A DNA stretch of 54,096 bases from Gammaproteobacteria bacterium (GTDB lineage: Bacteria > Pseudomonadota > Gammaproteobacteria > Arenicellales > Arenicellaceae): positions 1 to 54,096 of the forward strand of contig JAFMHC010000008.1 of assembly GCA_017854775.1 (NCBI GenBank). The letters run 5' to 3'. Below the pieces are notes generated by a model. The model worked only from the letters and a program-made list of their open reading frames with translations, did not search any database and was not told where the DNA came from. Position 1 is the first letter of the stretch, and the number at the start of each line of letters is the position of its first letter. Both the position numbers and the translations under genes were made by a program. Positions 36,304 through 45,147 of the stretch are shown here, piece after piece.

Positions 36304-37143
36304 TTACTCTTTCAATGACGGCAACTTTAACTCGCCAAGAGTGCTTCCCGATCTAAAATATTTATAGATCCACACATAAACGATAAGTAAGCAAGATAGG
36401 GCAAGTAGCCATTCACCACGAAATTCGCTTATTGTATATTTATGATCCGGTCCATTTTCGATCTCATAAAAAATCGCCCAAAGCCAGCACACAAAATTGT
36501 ACAGTGCGTGACAAACCATAGGAACAATTAAAGTTTGTGTCTTTAGGTATATAACGCACATAGCTATTCCAAAAGCTGCAGCGCCAACCGGGTCAGGATG
36601 TAGAAGCCCGAATAAAAGAGACGAACATAATATTGCCGTAATTAGATTCCATTTCTCAGTCCATCTATGCAATAACAATCCTCTAAAAGCAAATTCTTCA
36701 ATAATCGGAGCAAGAACCACCAGTGAAATGAAGCTAAGAAAATTAGGTAGCCATGGATAAGTGCCGTTATCACTGTAAATTATATTTGGAATATCTATAA
36801 ACCAGTAATTAACGAATTCAGGATTTAGGTAAGACAGTGGCAGAAATACGACGTAGGTAGCTAACGAAGAGAACACAAAGATAAAGGCCGTTAACTTAAA
36901 AGCTATGGGAAAATCATTGCTGGCCGGTTTTAAAGCCATTTTTTTCCAATGAATGTTATTCCATTTAAATAGCGAAAATGACAACACCATCATCAAGGTC
37001 TGAAAATATAAATAGTATGCAATGTCATACCAATACCATTGTGCATCATGGCCGATAAAACTATAAATGTAGCCTAACCCTGGGATGTAAATAAATGCCA
37101 GAAGCCACCCCGCAACTACATACCTCCCTTTAACTTTAAACAT
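36304..37143 (-). CDS. CPBP family intramembrane metalloprotease
   Basis: 279-aa polytopic membrane protein. The CPBP/Abi motifs are present: PIIEEFAFRGLLL (EExxxR), SLLFGLLHPDP (FxxxH) and VPMVCHALYNFVCW (HxxxN). These coordinate metal in prenyl-endopeptidase-like proteases (Rce1 family). It lies 18 bp downstream of the SGNH hydrolase gene on the same strand. Substrate unknown; bacterial members are often linked to bacteriocin immunity or processing. Confidence 0.85.
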   Translation of the reverse strand: MFKVKGRYVVAGWLLAFIYIPGLGYIYSFIGHDAQWYWYDIAYYLYFQTLMMVLSFSLFKWNNIHWKKMALKPASNDFPIAFKLTAFIFVFSSLATYVVFLPLSYLNPEFVNYWFIDIPNIIYSDNGTYPWLPNFLSFISLVVLAPIIEEFAFRGLLLHRWTEKWNLITAILCSSLLFGLLHPDPVGAAAFGIAMCVIYLKTQTLIVPMVCHALYNFVCWLWAIFYEIENGPDHKYTISEFRGEWLLALSCLLIVYVWIYKYFRSGSTLGELKLPSLKE

Positions 37144-37161
37144 ATTGTGTCTTTATCTACT

Positions 37162-37797
37162 CTATCTATAAACGCTTGATTTGTTGACACTAAAACTGTG
37201 TTCTTGTGTGACTCTAACTATCAAGTCACTGATCTTTTTAGCTCCGTGCACTGATGGTTCAATGGGTGAAACCGGTGAATAATCTTGTGCCTCATTACAA
37301 GCCAAGCGTAAGTCAATTACGGGAGCATTGATCCTAAACGCCTCTTTCAAGATAACTTCATTGAACATAGACAACGCAGTTAACGCTCTTGTCGTATATT
37401 CAGGTACAGAATCATGGACAGTACATATAGTAACCTTTCCCACTTTTTTACTGACGGCCAAAACCATTCTTGAATAACGTTCTTCAAATTGGTTTTTAAC
37501 GTCAGTAAAAACATCCATAGCATGCCCCACTGACTCAACTGGTTTATTGAGAATGCTGATAATTCTCAATGCATCATTCCCGCCGCAACTAATAAACACG
37601 TGCGTAGCATCATTAGGGATATTTTCAAGCTGAGCATACACATCCTCAGTTACATCGCCATCTACCGCAAGCAGAGTAGATTTTGTTTTTTCAGGGAGCT
37701 TTCGATTTAGTTGTTCAATTACAGAGTCACCCCCACCTACGTATCCCCCGTTGTCGAAAATTGAATCCCCTATAAGGACTATATGTTTTGGTTGCAT
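37162..37797 (-). CDS. SGNH/GDSL hydrolase family protein
   Basis: 211 aa, cytoplasmic (no signal peptide). Block I is VLIGDSIFDNGGY with nucleophile Ser, block III is FISCGGNDALR with Asn, and block V is probably EPSVHGAKKISDLI with His in a shortened motif. It is an esterase or thioesterase-like enzyme of unknown substrate, co-directional with the CPBP protease. Confidence 0.8.
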   Translation of the reverse strand: MQPKHIVLIGDSIFDNGGYVGGGDSVIEQLNRKLPEKTKSTLLAVDGDVTEDVYAQLENIPNDATHVFISCGGNDALRIISILNKPVESVGHAMDVFTDVKNQFEERYSRMVLAVSKKVGKVTICTVHDSVPEYTTRALTALSMFNEVILKEAFRINAPVIDLRLACNEAQDYSPVSPIEPSVHGAKKISDLIVRVTQEHSFSVNKSSVYR

Positions 37798-37955
37798 GCC
37801 TTATCTGCCTAGCTGTTTGTTATCCAACATTGATTAGTCGACATTTATTTTGAGTATTACTCGAACACCCATATTAATTCGCTTCAAATCCAATTAAATA
37901 TACCTAGTAAGCTCCGATTAATTTATTCTATTAAGCCTTAAAGGAGAAGATAGCA

Positions 37956-39041
37956 ATGAATGAACACGTAAACACAACGGATAAAGCCAGTGAAAATGAT
38001 TCGTTTGGATGGTTAGATATAATAAGTGTTTTCCTGATTTTTGTATCCATATTCGTACTAATTATCGAGGTTAAACTTCCTTCTCACTATTCATCGTACC
38101 GCGATCTTTATATCGCTTCGGATGTCTTGGTGATTATCGGATTTTCATTCGACTACATCGCACGAACCATGAAGACAGGTGGGGGACGAGCCTATATCTT
38201 TAGCAAGGCTGGGCTTATTGATTTTGCCGCTATCGCTCCGAGCCTGATCGGTCTTGCAATGGGAACTTACTTTAGCTCAGTGTGGCTAAGAAGCTTTCGT
38301 CTTTTGAGACTGTTACGTGCACTTAACACAAACCACCACACTGATCATCGACTTGGTATTTTCACTTATGTGATTCCATATCTGGCTGTTGCTGTCGCTT
38401 TCAAATGTCTCGCAATAGTATATGAGTCAGAAGATTGGTGGCCGGAGATCGGCGACATTAATACCATATTAGGCGTAGCGGGGTTCGCGGTTGCAATTGC
38501 AATGGGTACAAAGTTAAGTGTAGTAAGTGGTCGCATTTATGCGATCGAAGATGCGGTTTGTCATATCATTGGATCAATCAGAGATACGAAAAATGTTCGA
38601 CAGCCTCTTATCGATTGGGCCACGCAACTTGAAGCAGCTTTGAAATCACCTTCTAGTAAAAAATCTGAATTGGCAAGAGAAATGCGACTAAAGACCGACG
38701 ACTTAGAAAAAACATTAGAAGACAATGGTGTTGGCGGAGCTGTTACAGCAGGGTTTCATAGGGATGTTGCCTTTCTTCTTCATAGGATAACCGCAAGCAC
38801 CCCAAAAGCGTTTGATCACTTTCTGAAAGTAATTACCGTTGTCTACTCAATAGTACTTATTCTAGTCGTCCCCGGTATAACCGGTTTGTTTTCGAGCGTA
38901 TTGGTTGTACTTGCTCTGGGTGGAACTTACTTCATAGTTAAAGACATGGATCGACCGCTCGATTTTCATGAAAGGTCATTAATAGATGTTCGACTCGATG
39001 CTCTAGAACAATTCAACCAAGCGAGAAACAGTAAGTCATAA
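37956..39041 (+). CDS. Membrane protein: voltage-sensor-like N-terminus plus bestrophin-like C-terminus
   Basis: 361 aa. The first ~135 residues look like a four-helix voltage sensor: S1 IISVFLIFVSIFVLIIEV, S2 LYIASDVLVIIGFSFDYIART, S3 AGLIDFAAIAPSLIGLAMGTYF, and an S4-like SSVWLRSFRLLRLLRALN with Arg at regular three-residue spacing. No ion-pore selectivity motif follows. The C-terminal part (HRITASTPKAFDHFLK, two TM helices and KDMDRPLDFHERSL) resembles the end of bestrophin-like DUF4239 proteins. AGGAG lies upstream of ATG 37956. It ends one base from the convergent DUF4041 gene. Possible membrane effector or voltage-gated anion channel; both are inference. Confidence 0.65.
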   Translation: MNEHVNTTDKASENDSFGWLDIISVFLIFVSIFVLIIEVKLPSHYSSYRDLYIASDVLVIIGFSFDYIARTMKTGGGRAYIFSKAGLIDFAAIAPSLIGLAMGTYFSSVWLRSFRLLRLLRALNTNHHTDHRLGIFTYVIPYLAVAVAFKCLAIVYESEDWWPEIGDINTILGVAGFAVAIAMGTKLSVVSGRIYAIEDAVCHIIGSIRDTKNVRQPLIDWATQLEAALKSPSSKKSELAREMRLKTDDLEKTLEDNGVGGAVTAGFHRDVAFLLHRITASTPKAFDHFLKVITVVYSIVLILVVPGITGLFSSVLVVLALGGTYFIVKDMDRPLDFHERSLIDVRLDALEQFNQARNSKS

Positions 39042-39042
39042 C

Positions 39043-40350
39043 TTACTGTTCGATGTTGATATTTTCAGGCCAATACTTATTAGACTGAAAGTATTCTAAA
39101 GATTCAGCTGTCTCAGAGAATTCTAGTAAGTTTCCTACTTTCTCTATTAAAACTTCACGCACCTCACTAGGCCTTGCAAAGAAAAACTCTTTTCTTTTAT
39201 TTACCACGTTAACTGCCTTGTCTCGAAAATGATGATGCAGTTCATTTTCCAAAGTTACTGCGTCTTCTGAAAAGAAGAGAGCATGTACGTCAAACCTAAA
39301 GGGTACAGACGCGCCACCTAATTCATTGATTCGATCATTCGGCTCCAGCCTTCTAGTCAGCCCGATCTTTACTACGTTTTCACCGAACGCACCACGATTA
39401 GAAATTACGTAAACATAACCTGATCTAATGTTGGCCAACCTATAATCATTCTGCGTAATGGCGTTATTCAACAAACTAAGCTTCTCTTCTAATTCGGGGT
39501 CACTTTCGCCCTTTTGTAAAAGAGCATTAATCGCATTCTCTAGATGTGACTTTTCTTTATCTAATCGCTCACGCTCCTCGGACAGCTCCTTTTCGACACG
39601 CTTCTCTTCTCGAATACGTGCGCGTTCCTCCTTTTGTTGTTCCTTTTCATCATGTTTCTTCATCAACCAATCAGAAGTAAGTTCTATTTCTTGAAGGCGT
39701 AACTGATGAAAATCATCGCTAATTCGCATTTCCATTAAAGACCCCAGTTTGGCAATAGCTTTGCGTGACGACTCAAGTCTCTTTTTCGCTGTTTGGATGT
39801 TGCCTGCTCTTAGAGAGCGAATACAGTTATCTGATTCTGCGTTATAAGCCCGAAGCATCAATTTGCCTAAGTCGCTGGACATCTTCTTTCCTTTTGCCAA
39901 GGAGTTTTCGAATGTAAACATATTCGAGACTTCTATCGCCTGCGAATTTTTAACCAAAGCTACTATATTAACTTCGATTTCATTTAGCATTTCTTTATAA
40001 GTAGCGGCATTTTCAAGAGGGTGGTGGTACCTATAAATACCAATACTTTGCAGAACCGCCTCATCACTAAAAATAATGACTTCGTCTTGAGGCTGATTGG
40101 CTTTTATTTGACTCTGAAGCTCTACGATTTTAGCCTGAAGTGAGGCCATATCGTCAGTTTTTGGAAATGGAGCTGGCTTACTATCACTTACTACTTCGGC
40201 AGCGTCACTTGTCATCATGATCCAAAGCTCCCAACTGTCGGGCAATGCAGGCCAACTTGGATCAGGTGACCAACCCGCTGGAGGTTGCCAGTCCGGTGGT
40301 GGCTTAGGCCAACCTGGAGGAGGATTAAATTTCTTTTGATCGGTACTCAT
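39043..40350 (-). CDS. DUF4041 protein with C-terminal GIY-YIG (Mug113/T5orf172) nuclease domain
   Basis: 435 aa. The N-terminus has Pro-Trp repeats (PPPGWPKPPPDW, PAGWSPDPSWP). The DUF4041 domain follows at about 110-240 (KGKKMSSDLGKLMLRAYNAESDNCI), then a charged coiled coil (EKEQQKEERARIREEKRVEKELSEERERL broken by short gaps), and a GIY-YIG-type domain at about 315-410 (GYVYVISN, GENVVKIGLTRRLEP, ELHHHFRDKAVN). This family is found in phages and defence islands and is predicted to cut DNA. Its ATG overlaps the stop of the upstream gene by four bases, so the two are translationally coupled. Confidence 0.82.
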   Translation of the reverse strand: MSTDQKKFNPPPGWPKPPPDWQPPAGWSPDPSWPALPDSWELWIMMTSDAAEVVSDSKPAPFPKTDDMASLQAKIVELQSQIKANQPQDEVIIFSDEAVLQSIGIYRYHHPLENAATYKEMLNEIEVNIVALVKNSQAIEVSNMFTFENSLAKGKKMSSDLGKLMLRAYNAESDNCIRSLRAGNIQTAKKRLESSRKAIAKLGSLMEMRISDDFHQLRLQEIELTSDWLMKKHDEKEQQKEERARIREEKRVEKELSEERERLDKEKSHLENAINALLQKGESDPELEEKLSLLNNAITQNDYRLANIRSGYVYVISNRGAFGENVVKIGLTRRLEPNDRINELGGASVPFRFDVHALFFSEDAVTLENELHHHFRDKAVNVVNKRKEFFFARPSEVREVLIEKVGNLLEFSETAESLEYFQSNKYWPENINIEQ

Positions 40351-41579
40351 GATTTACGAACACCCGACACATCAACTGCTACCAGATTTATAGGATCTTT
40401 TGATATAGCTGCTCCTAGGTGTTTTAAAGTGGCAAGAGGGACCAAATTCGATAAGTCGAACTCCATAAAAGAATCTTTTTCTGAACTTACGCCAACAAAT
40501 GGTATAAATCCACTTTTACCTGTTGCTGGGTCGCTCTCATTAGCACCAACCTCAAGTGAAATTGTCTTAATTAAACCACGCCTATCCGCTTCAAATACCT
40601 CATGGAATGAGCGAAGAGCAATTTGGTAGACAGCATTGCAATATCTGTCTTTATGCTCCTTTTTAGATAACTGTGTTTCTTTTATTTCATCAGAAGTTTT
40701 TATGTATTTGTAAGCCTTAATTGATGGAAAAGTGGATGGACTTGGTATTGATACCCGCATAGTTAATTCTGCTGATGTCGGCTCGAAAGAAAATTCGTGA
40801 GATACATTAAAGTGAGCCGGATAAATAGAATTCTCAATTACAATAGCAATATACTCTTGCAAGGCTTCAGCATCGCCGTACGCTAAATTTGAAATGAATT
40901 GATCGATGTCTTTATTGTATTTTTCCAATTCACTGCGAAAACGTTTCTTTTCTTTTGCTAAATCTTGAATACGTTTCTCTTCCGCTTTCATATAAGCTTC
41001 GACGTCCAGATCATATTGAGCTTTTAATGCCTCAACCTCCCTCTCCCATTTACCCTTCTCGGTTTGATAAAGTTCCTTAGCTTTTGCCGTTGCGACGTCA
41101 AGCTTTTTCTTTTTACCAAAAAAGCCTTTGGGTTTAGGGGGATCTTTGTAAAAGGGCTCTTGAGGAAGAATTTGATTCTTCGGAGGAACCAATGAAATTT
41201 CCAGCTTTGGTTTATCAAATGGTGTCGTATCTTCTGACTTACGTAGCGATTCTAAGTCAACATAATCGTCTACATCGACAGTAGCCTGAAGCAGCCCTTC
41301 AAGTTCATCAAAAGTATCATGAATCTGCGCGTTCATACTTTCGACTTCCGCCAGCTGAGACTCAATATGCGCTGCTTTCAGTTCCTTTTCATAAGCTTTT
41401 CTCTCTCGTTCATTTGCTACAGCGCTTTGTCTCAATTGACGTTCACTAGCTTTTGCTGCTCGTTCCCTCTCTTTAATTGCTGCATTGTATTCTCTATCAG
41501 CGATTCTATTTTGACGAACTCGCTCTCGATCCATTGCTTTAGCTGCTCTTAAAGCACTACTTACAAAACTTTTGGCCAT
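40347..41579 (-). CDS. Coiled-coil protein with a restriction-endonuclease-associated domain
   Basis: 410 aa. A long charged coiled coil (about 10-75), a Pro/Lys-rich linker and a second coiled coil (about 140-230) are followed by a globular C-terminal domain (about 240-405). That domain reads SIYPAHFNVSHEFSFEP, PSIKAYKYIKTSDEI, YCNAVYQIALRSFHEVFEAD, ATGKSGFIPFVGV, FMEFDLSNLVPLATLKHLGA. From memory this matches the domain that precedes an Mrr-type nuclease in many actinobacterial 'restriction endonuclease' proteins; here no nuclease domain follows. It overlaps the DUF4041/GIY-YIG gene, which could supply the nuclease. No signal peptide. Confidence 0.7.
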   Translation of the reverse strand: MAKSFVSSALRAAKAMDRERVRQNRIADREYNAAIKERERAAKASERQLRQSAVANERERKAYEKELKAAHIESQLAEVESMNAQIHDTFDELEGLLQATVDVDDYVDLESLRKSEDTTPFDKPKLEISLVPPKNQILPQEPFYKDPPKPKGFFGKKKKLDVATAKAKELYQTEKGKWEREVEALKAQYDLDVEAYMKAEEKRIQDLAKEKKRFRSELEKYNKDIDQFISNLAYGDAEALQEYIAIVIENSIYPAHFNVSHEFSFEPTSAELTMRVSIPSPSTFPSIKAYKYIKTSDEIKETQLSKKEHKDRYCNAVYQIALRSFHEVFEADRRGLIKTISLEVGANESDPATGKSGFIPFVGVSSEKDSFMEFDLSNLVPLATLKHLGAAISKDPINLVAVDVSGVRKS

Positions 41580-41760
41580 CGGATATCCCCTTTAAATTGA
41601 TCCTTAATAAATATGACATCGGTGTTCTTATACTGCACAACACTTTAACACACAACAAATGGGGTCTTGTCTTTTGCCCTAGCTAGACATTAAATACTGA
41701 ATGGTTAAACACAACAAATAAATAGCGTGTTGGCACGGTTGCATTGCTGAACAAACTTAC

Positions 41761-42294
41761 TTAATTCACCTTATCTAGATATTTAACGGGCACACAATCA
41801 ACCAGCCAAACATTATTCGCCGTCTTAAAAAACTCATAACCATCAATGTGCATCTGCTTGGCATCAACTTTAAACAACACAGGCTTTCCATACCTAGCCC
41901 CCACACTTATCGCCGTCTTCTGAGTTTTACTCAAATGCACATGATGCCTCCGTTGCTTTGTAAGGCCTTGCGTAAAGATCGATTCTAAAAACCGTTCAGC
42001 GGTTCCGTGCAATAAAATATTGGGCGGTGTTACAGCCTCCAGCTCAAGATTCACTTTTACTGAGTGTCCTTGATTTGCTTTTATTTTTGAGCCATCGTCA
42101 CTAATTAGAAACCGCTTTTTATCGTTGGTTTCGACTACTGTATTTATCAAGGATTTTGTGAGCTTAAACTTTTTGGTTTTTCCAATTATCTCATTTATAT
42201 CTGCCCAGCCTTCGTCGCTCAGTTCGAGACCAATTGAGTCTGGTTGGTGACGAAGTATGAAGCTTAGGTATTTTGATACTTTCTTTAAATCCAT
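41761..42294 (-). CDS. kptA: RNA 2'-phosphotransferase (KptA/Tpt1 family)
   Basis: 177 aa, the normal length. KptA removes an internal 2'-phosphate from RNA, using NAD+ as acceptor to give ADP-ribose 1'',2''-cyclic phosphate and nicotinamide. Conserved features seen: KYLSFILRHQPDSIGLEL (Arg-His), a winged-helix N-lobe ending GSKIKANQGHS, LLHGTAERFLESI, and LTKQRRHHVHLS with the second Arg pair. In eukaryotes this repairs tRNA splice junctions; the bacterial role is unclear. It is last in a run with DUF4291, J1-type and ADP-ribosylglycohydrolase genes (35-bp gap to the next upstream), a setting rich in NAD chemistry. A 181-bp gap separates it from the coiled-coil gene. Confidence 0.93.
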   Translation of the reverse strand: MDLKKVSKYLSFILRHQPDSIGLELSDEGWADINEIIGKTKKFKLTKSLINTVVETNDKKRFLISDDGSKIKANQGHSVKVNLELEAVTPPNILLHGTAERFLESIFTQGLTKQRRHHVHLSKTQKTAISVGARYGKPVLFKVDAKQMHIDGYEFFKTANNVWLVDCVPVKYLDKVN

Positions 42295-42329
42295 ATTTTT
42301 ATTTCTATTCTCTAGCAGATAAATCTCAG

Positions 42330-42953
42330 CTAGAGGTTTAAGGTTTGTGCTTGCTCATCACTTATCGGAAAGCAAGATTCGCTTGGTGTTATTAATTTAT
42401 GTAACTCGTTTCGCTGCACGTGTTCTCTTTGAGTGCTTACGAAATCCGATACATCTTCAATCCGAAGAATGCCCTCACCTGAAAACGGTTCGAGAAATTC
42501 TTTGCGCAGGCCTAGTTGAATTGCTTTTCGTTCTTGCTTCGCCCCGTGAGGGTCGTGATCGGGGTCCCATTGCAGGCGAACGTTGGTCGCGGCAATTGCC
42601 TGATCCCACTCGTCTTTGGGCATACCGCACACATTTGTTGATGGGTATGCGGCGCTGAGAATTTTCTGAAAGTAGTCGCGCTTTAAGTAAATCGCTAGCG
42701 TTATTTCTTGACCAGCCTTGGTACCCCAACCTGATCTATACATCATCCATAGAAAGTTGGTTTTGATCCAACTCATTCGGGTAAAGCTGAAGTCGCCTGC
42801 AAAATATTGGTGCTCGGCGGCAAACTGGCCAATGCTGGGCTTGTAAGCTTGGTATACGACTACGTATTCGTCGGTGTACTGGGCAAGTATATGTTTACCA
42901 CTTTGTGGCCATTCTTTTAGTTGTTCTAAATAGTTTTTTGTTTCTAATTCCAT
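42330..42953 (-). CDS. DUF4291 family protein
   Basis: 207 aa. The DUF4291 hallmark segments are intact: ILAQYTDEYVVVYQAYKPSIG and SFTRMSWIKTNFLWMMYRSGW, then EITLAIYLKRDYFQKIL and later VRLQWDPDHDPHGAK. Biochemical function is not established. Its recurring neighbours here are NAD or ADP-ribose enzymes, so a nucleotide- or ADP-ribose-linked activity is likely by context. It lies 26 bp from the J1-like gene and 35 bp from kptA. Confidence 0.85.
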   Translation of the reverse strand: MELETKNYLEQLKEWPQSGKHILAQYTDEYVVVYQAYKPSIGQFAAEHQYFAGDFSFTRMSWIKTNFLWMMYRSGWGTKAGQEITLAIYLKRDYFQKILSAAYPSTNVCGMPKDEWDQAIAATNVRLQWDPDHDPHGAKQERKAIQLGLRKEFLEPFSGEGILRIEDVSDFVSTQREHVQRNELHKLITPSESCFPISDEQAQTLNL

Positions 42954-42979
42954 TTCTTATTTTTATTTGATACCAGAAT

Positions 42980-43330
42980 TCATAGAGGCTTCTTGTACTC
43001 GCCAATGACTTCTATTTTCCCGATTATATTTTTGTTTAGTTGTTCAAGCTCAGCTGCAGGTATCCACCACTCTGTGTGATGCGACCCTCCAACTTGCTCG
43101 ACTTTATAATTGTCGACGAAGTCTTTATTAACTTCGAATTTAGTTACATAGCCAATCCCACTGTCTTTGATGTTCCATTGGGTGGCTATTTCTTTTGCGT
43201 ATTGCTCGTTAGTTACTGGGTAAAAGATCGGTTGACCCGGCAACCGTGGCGGCCATGCTGTATACCCAGAATCTTTCACGAGTTCTAACTCTTGCGGCCC
43301 TGTTGGCCGATACATTGTTATTGTTTTCAT
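42980..43330 (-). CDS. 'ADP-ribosylation/crystallin J1' small family protein
   Basis: 116 aa, the usual length of proteins annotated this way. Recognisable segments are MYRPTGPQELELV, WPPRLPGQPIFYPV, YAKEIATQW and HHTEWWIPAAELEQLN. The name is historical: the family is not shown to hydrolyse ADP-ribose, although it often sits beside true ADP-ribosylglycohydrolases, as here. Its ATG overlaps the stop of the glycohydrolase gene by four bases, so the two products are made together. Confidence 0.85.
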   Translation of the reverse strand: MKTITMYRPTGPQELELVKDSGYTAWPPRLPGQPIFYPVTNEQYAKEIATQWNIKDSGIGYVTKFEVNKDFVDNYKVEQVGGSHHTEWWIPAAELEQLNKNIIGKIEVIGEYKKPL

Positions 43331-44244
43331 TTGTTCTTATCTAAGTTCATTGTCGCGTGCAGTTTGATCGCAATTTTTTGTATTTCATTCTGCATTTCTA
43401 TTCTTGGTAGATCTTCAAGTTGTAGCCGTTTCGCTCCGTTAGATGCGCCCCAAATCGCGCCCGCCATCGCGGCGATCGTATCTGTGTCACCGCCTAATTT
43501 TTTTATAAAACTAAGAAGGTCCATAAACGGTTTATCTCTAAACCTTATCGCTAAATAAATTGCCGTAACGCATGAGCCTTTTGCCGTCATGCCGTTTCCA
43601 AACGCCTTCTTAACGTCGTTACTCTTCAACTCCGTTTTGTTCTGCAAATGTTGCCTACAGAGCTGCAGCTTACTTCGAAATATTTCACTGTCTGCACATT
43701 CAATCAAATACCGACACAACTCGCTATCAGGCATATCAGATAGGGCGTGCGAGACTGAATACGCAACCAATAGAGCACCTTCGATAGCTAATGCGTGAGC
43801 ATGAGTAATCTCAGAAGAGCGAATGACGCCTTGTTTAAACTCAGGACTCGATGGCATAAAACACATTGCCAAAATCGGAGCCCGCATTGCGGCACCATTG
43901 CCAAACGAGCCGTCTTTATAAACGCTTATATTGGCTTGATTCCAGGGCAACCCACGTCGTATTTTTTTTAGTATCTTGCCGGCACCAGGACCATAGCCTC
44001 TAGACCATTTATAGCTCTCGGAAAACTCCCGTGCTAACTTATCTTGGTTTATCTCGCCATCTCGAAGAAATGAACGCGCTATATCCAGAGCCATTTGAGT
44101 GTCATCAGTGAACCTCAGTTCTCCCGCTTTAGTTCGTCCGATCATACGCCAAAGAAAACGCTCAGCGACCCCACCCTCATAGGGAGCACACATTGCATCA
44201 CCAAGGGCTAGACCCAAAAAGCAACCTATAAATTTATCTTCCAC
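43327..44244 (-). CDS. ADP-ribosylglycohydrolase (ARH/DraG family)
   Basis: 305 aa from GTG 44244. The binuclear Mg site motifs are present: GLALGDAM at the N-terminus, RFTDDTQMALD (about 45-55) and GGDTDTIAAMAGAIWGA near residue 250. The family removes ADP-ribose from proteins, nucleic acids or small molecules. Coupled to the J1-like gene and lying between it and the NUDIX regulator, it suggests reversal or clean-up of an ADP-ribose mark. No dedicated ADP-ribosyltransferase is evident unless one of the unknown partners (DUF4291, J1) is one. Confidence 0.9.
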   Translation of the reverse strand: MEDKFIGCFLGLALGDAMCAPYEGGVAERFLWRMIGRTKAGELRFTDDTQMALDIARSFLRDGEINQDKLAREFSESYKWSRGYGPGAGKILKKIRRGLPWNQANISVYKDGSFGNGAAMRAPILAMCFMPSSPEFKQGVIRSSEITHAHALAIEGALLVAYSVSHALSDMPDSELCRYLIECADSEIFRSKLQLCRQHLQNKTELKSNDVKKAFGNGMTAKGSCVTAIYLAIRFRDKPFMDLLSFIKKLGGDTDTIAAMAGAIWGASNGAKRLQLEDLPRIEMQNEIQKIAIKLHATMNLDKNK

Positions 44245-44253
44245 CGCTAATTC

Positions 44254-44451
44254 CTAAAACGAAAATTCAAACTTATTTTTAACAGACGATCTAGCTAGCA
44301 CAATACTTTTACCCTGGGTGCAAATATGCCAAATAATCTTGTGGCCGTATAAATATGTGTAGTCGCCATTCTTAGCTCTGCAACGGTCTTGAGAAATAGG
44401 TATCTCGATCCACCTTAGTTGAGCGATATAGTTTTGCTGGCCGCTTACCAC
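44254..44451 (-). CDS. Possible small ORF or gene remnant between ARH and NUDIX genes
   Basis: 65-codon frame overlapping the NUDIX gene end by 80 bp. Downstream of the overlap the residues look protein-like (YTYLYGHKIIWHICTQG, ARSSVKNKFEF), but no start codon exists outside the overlap except very late. It may be a translationally coupled small protein or a fossil C-terminus. No homologue recognised. Confidence 0.25.
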   Translation of the reverse strand: MVSGQQNYIAQLRWIEIPISQDRCRAKNGDYTYLYGHKIIWHICTQGKSIVLARSSVKNKFEFSF

Positions 44452-45082
44452 TGATTTTACTGCCGCCGGTTTCTTCCACCATGTTGGCTGACATTACTCG
44501 ATTACGAAATGCTTTGGCTTGAAGGTCTCTCGCCAAAATCATTTCGAATAGATGCTGTAACTCGGTAAGAGTAAACTCGGCCGGCATCAACTCTATCGGC
44601 AACGCCGTGTACGTGGCTTTTGAGCGAAGCCTCTTCATGGCCACATCGATTAGCTTGCCATGGTCAAACGCTAATGATCTGGGCTTAAGCTCAGATAGAG
44701 GCATCCAGACTGTTTTTTTGCCGACCTTGGGTAACGTCACTCTGGTGATATCAACTAAGGCGTAATACAGCACTGTTAGTGACCAACCACGTGCGTCACG
44801 CTTTGGCGAGCCGATGGTTTCTACTTGCTCTAAATAGGCTGAACCAAGGCCTGTTTTTTCTTTAAGCTTTCTGTGTGCTGCGGCCTCGGGTGACTTATCT
44901 TTGTTTAAATCAATAAAGCCACCGGGGAGAGCCCATCGCTCTTTGCATGGGTGCTCATCTCGATATACCAGCAACACATTTAGTTGGTTCTCTATAAGCG
45001 AAAAGACCGCCATGTCCACGGTGCACAGAGGCACGTCAAACTCATGAATGTCGTAATTTTCTAGAAACTCTTTTTCGCTCAT
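44372..45082 (-). CDS. NrtR-like NUDIX-domain transcriptional regulator
   Basis: 236 aa. The N-terminal NUDIX fold contains ERWALPGGFIDLN, but the catalytic box REXXEE is degenerate (HRKLKEKTGLG), as expected of a regulator that senses rather than hydrolyses. The C-terminal winged helix follows (LPIELMPAEFTLTELQHLFEMIL, then AFRNRVMSANMVEETG). NrtR proteins repress NAD biosynthesis and salvage genes and are released by ADP-ribose. It heads the run toward ARH, J1, DUF4291 and kptA and is divergent from the helicase. A strong TTGACA box and a dyad lie just upstream, so autoregulation is probable. Confidence 0.85.
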   Translation of the reverse strand: MSEKEFLENYDIHEFDVPLCTVDMAVFSLIENQLNVLLVYRDEHPCKERWALPGGFIDLNKDKSPEAAAHRKLKEKTGLGSAYLEQVETIGSPKRDARGWSLTVLYYALVDITRVTLPKVGKKTVWMPLSELKPRSLAFDHGKLIDVAMKRLRSKATYTALPIELMPAEFTLTELQHLFEMILARDLQAKAFRNRVMSANMVEETGGSKISGKRPAKLYRSTKVDRDTYFSRPLQS

Positions 45083-45147
45083 CTCTATATCTCCTTTAGC
45101 TTGGTTCGAGTTTTAGATCGAATATATATGGTTCGTGTATCAATAAA

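Noticed and set aside
43040-43798. Plus-strand ORFs opposite the J1 and ARH genes
   Set aside because: Shadows of well-recognised minus-strand families; Cys/Ser-rich noise composition.
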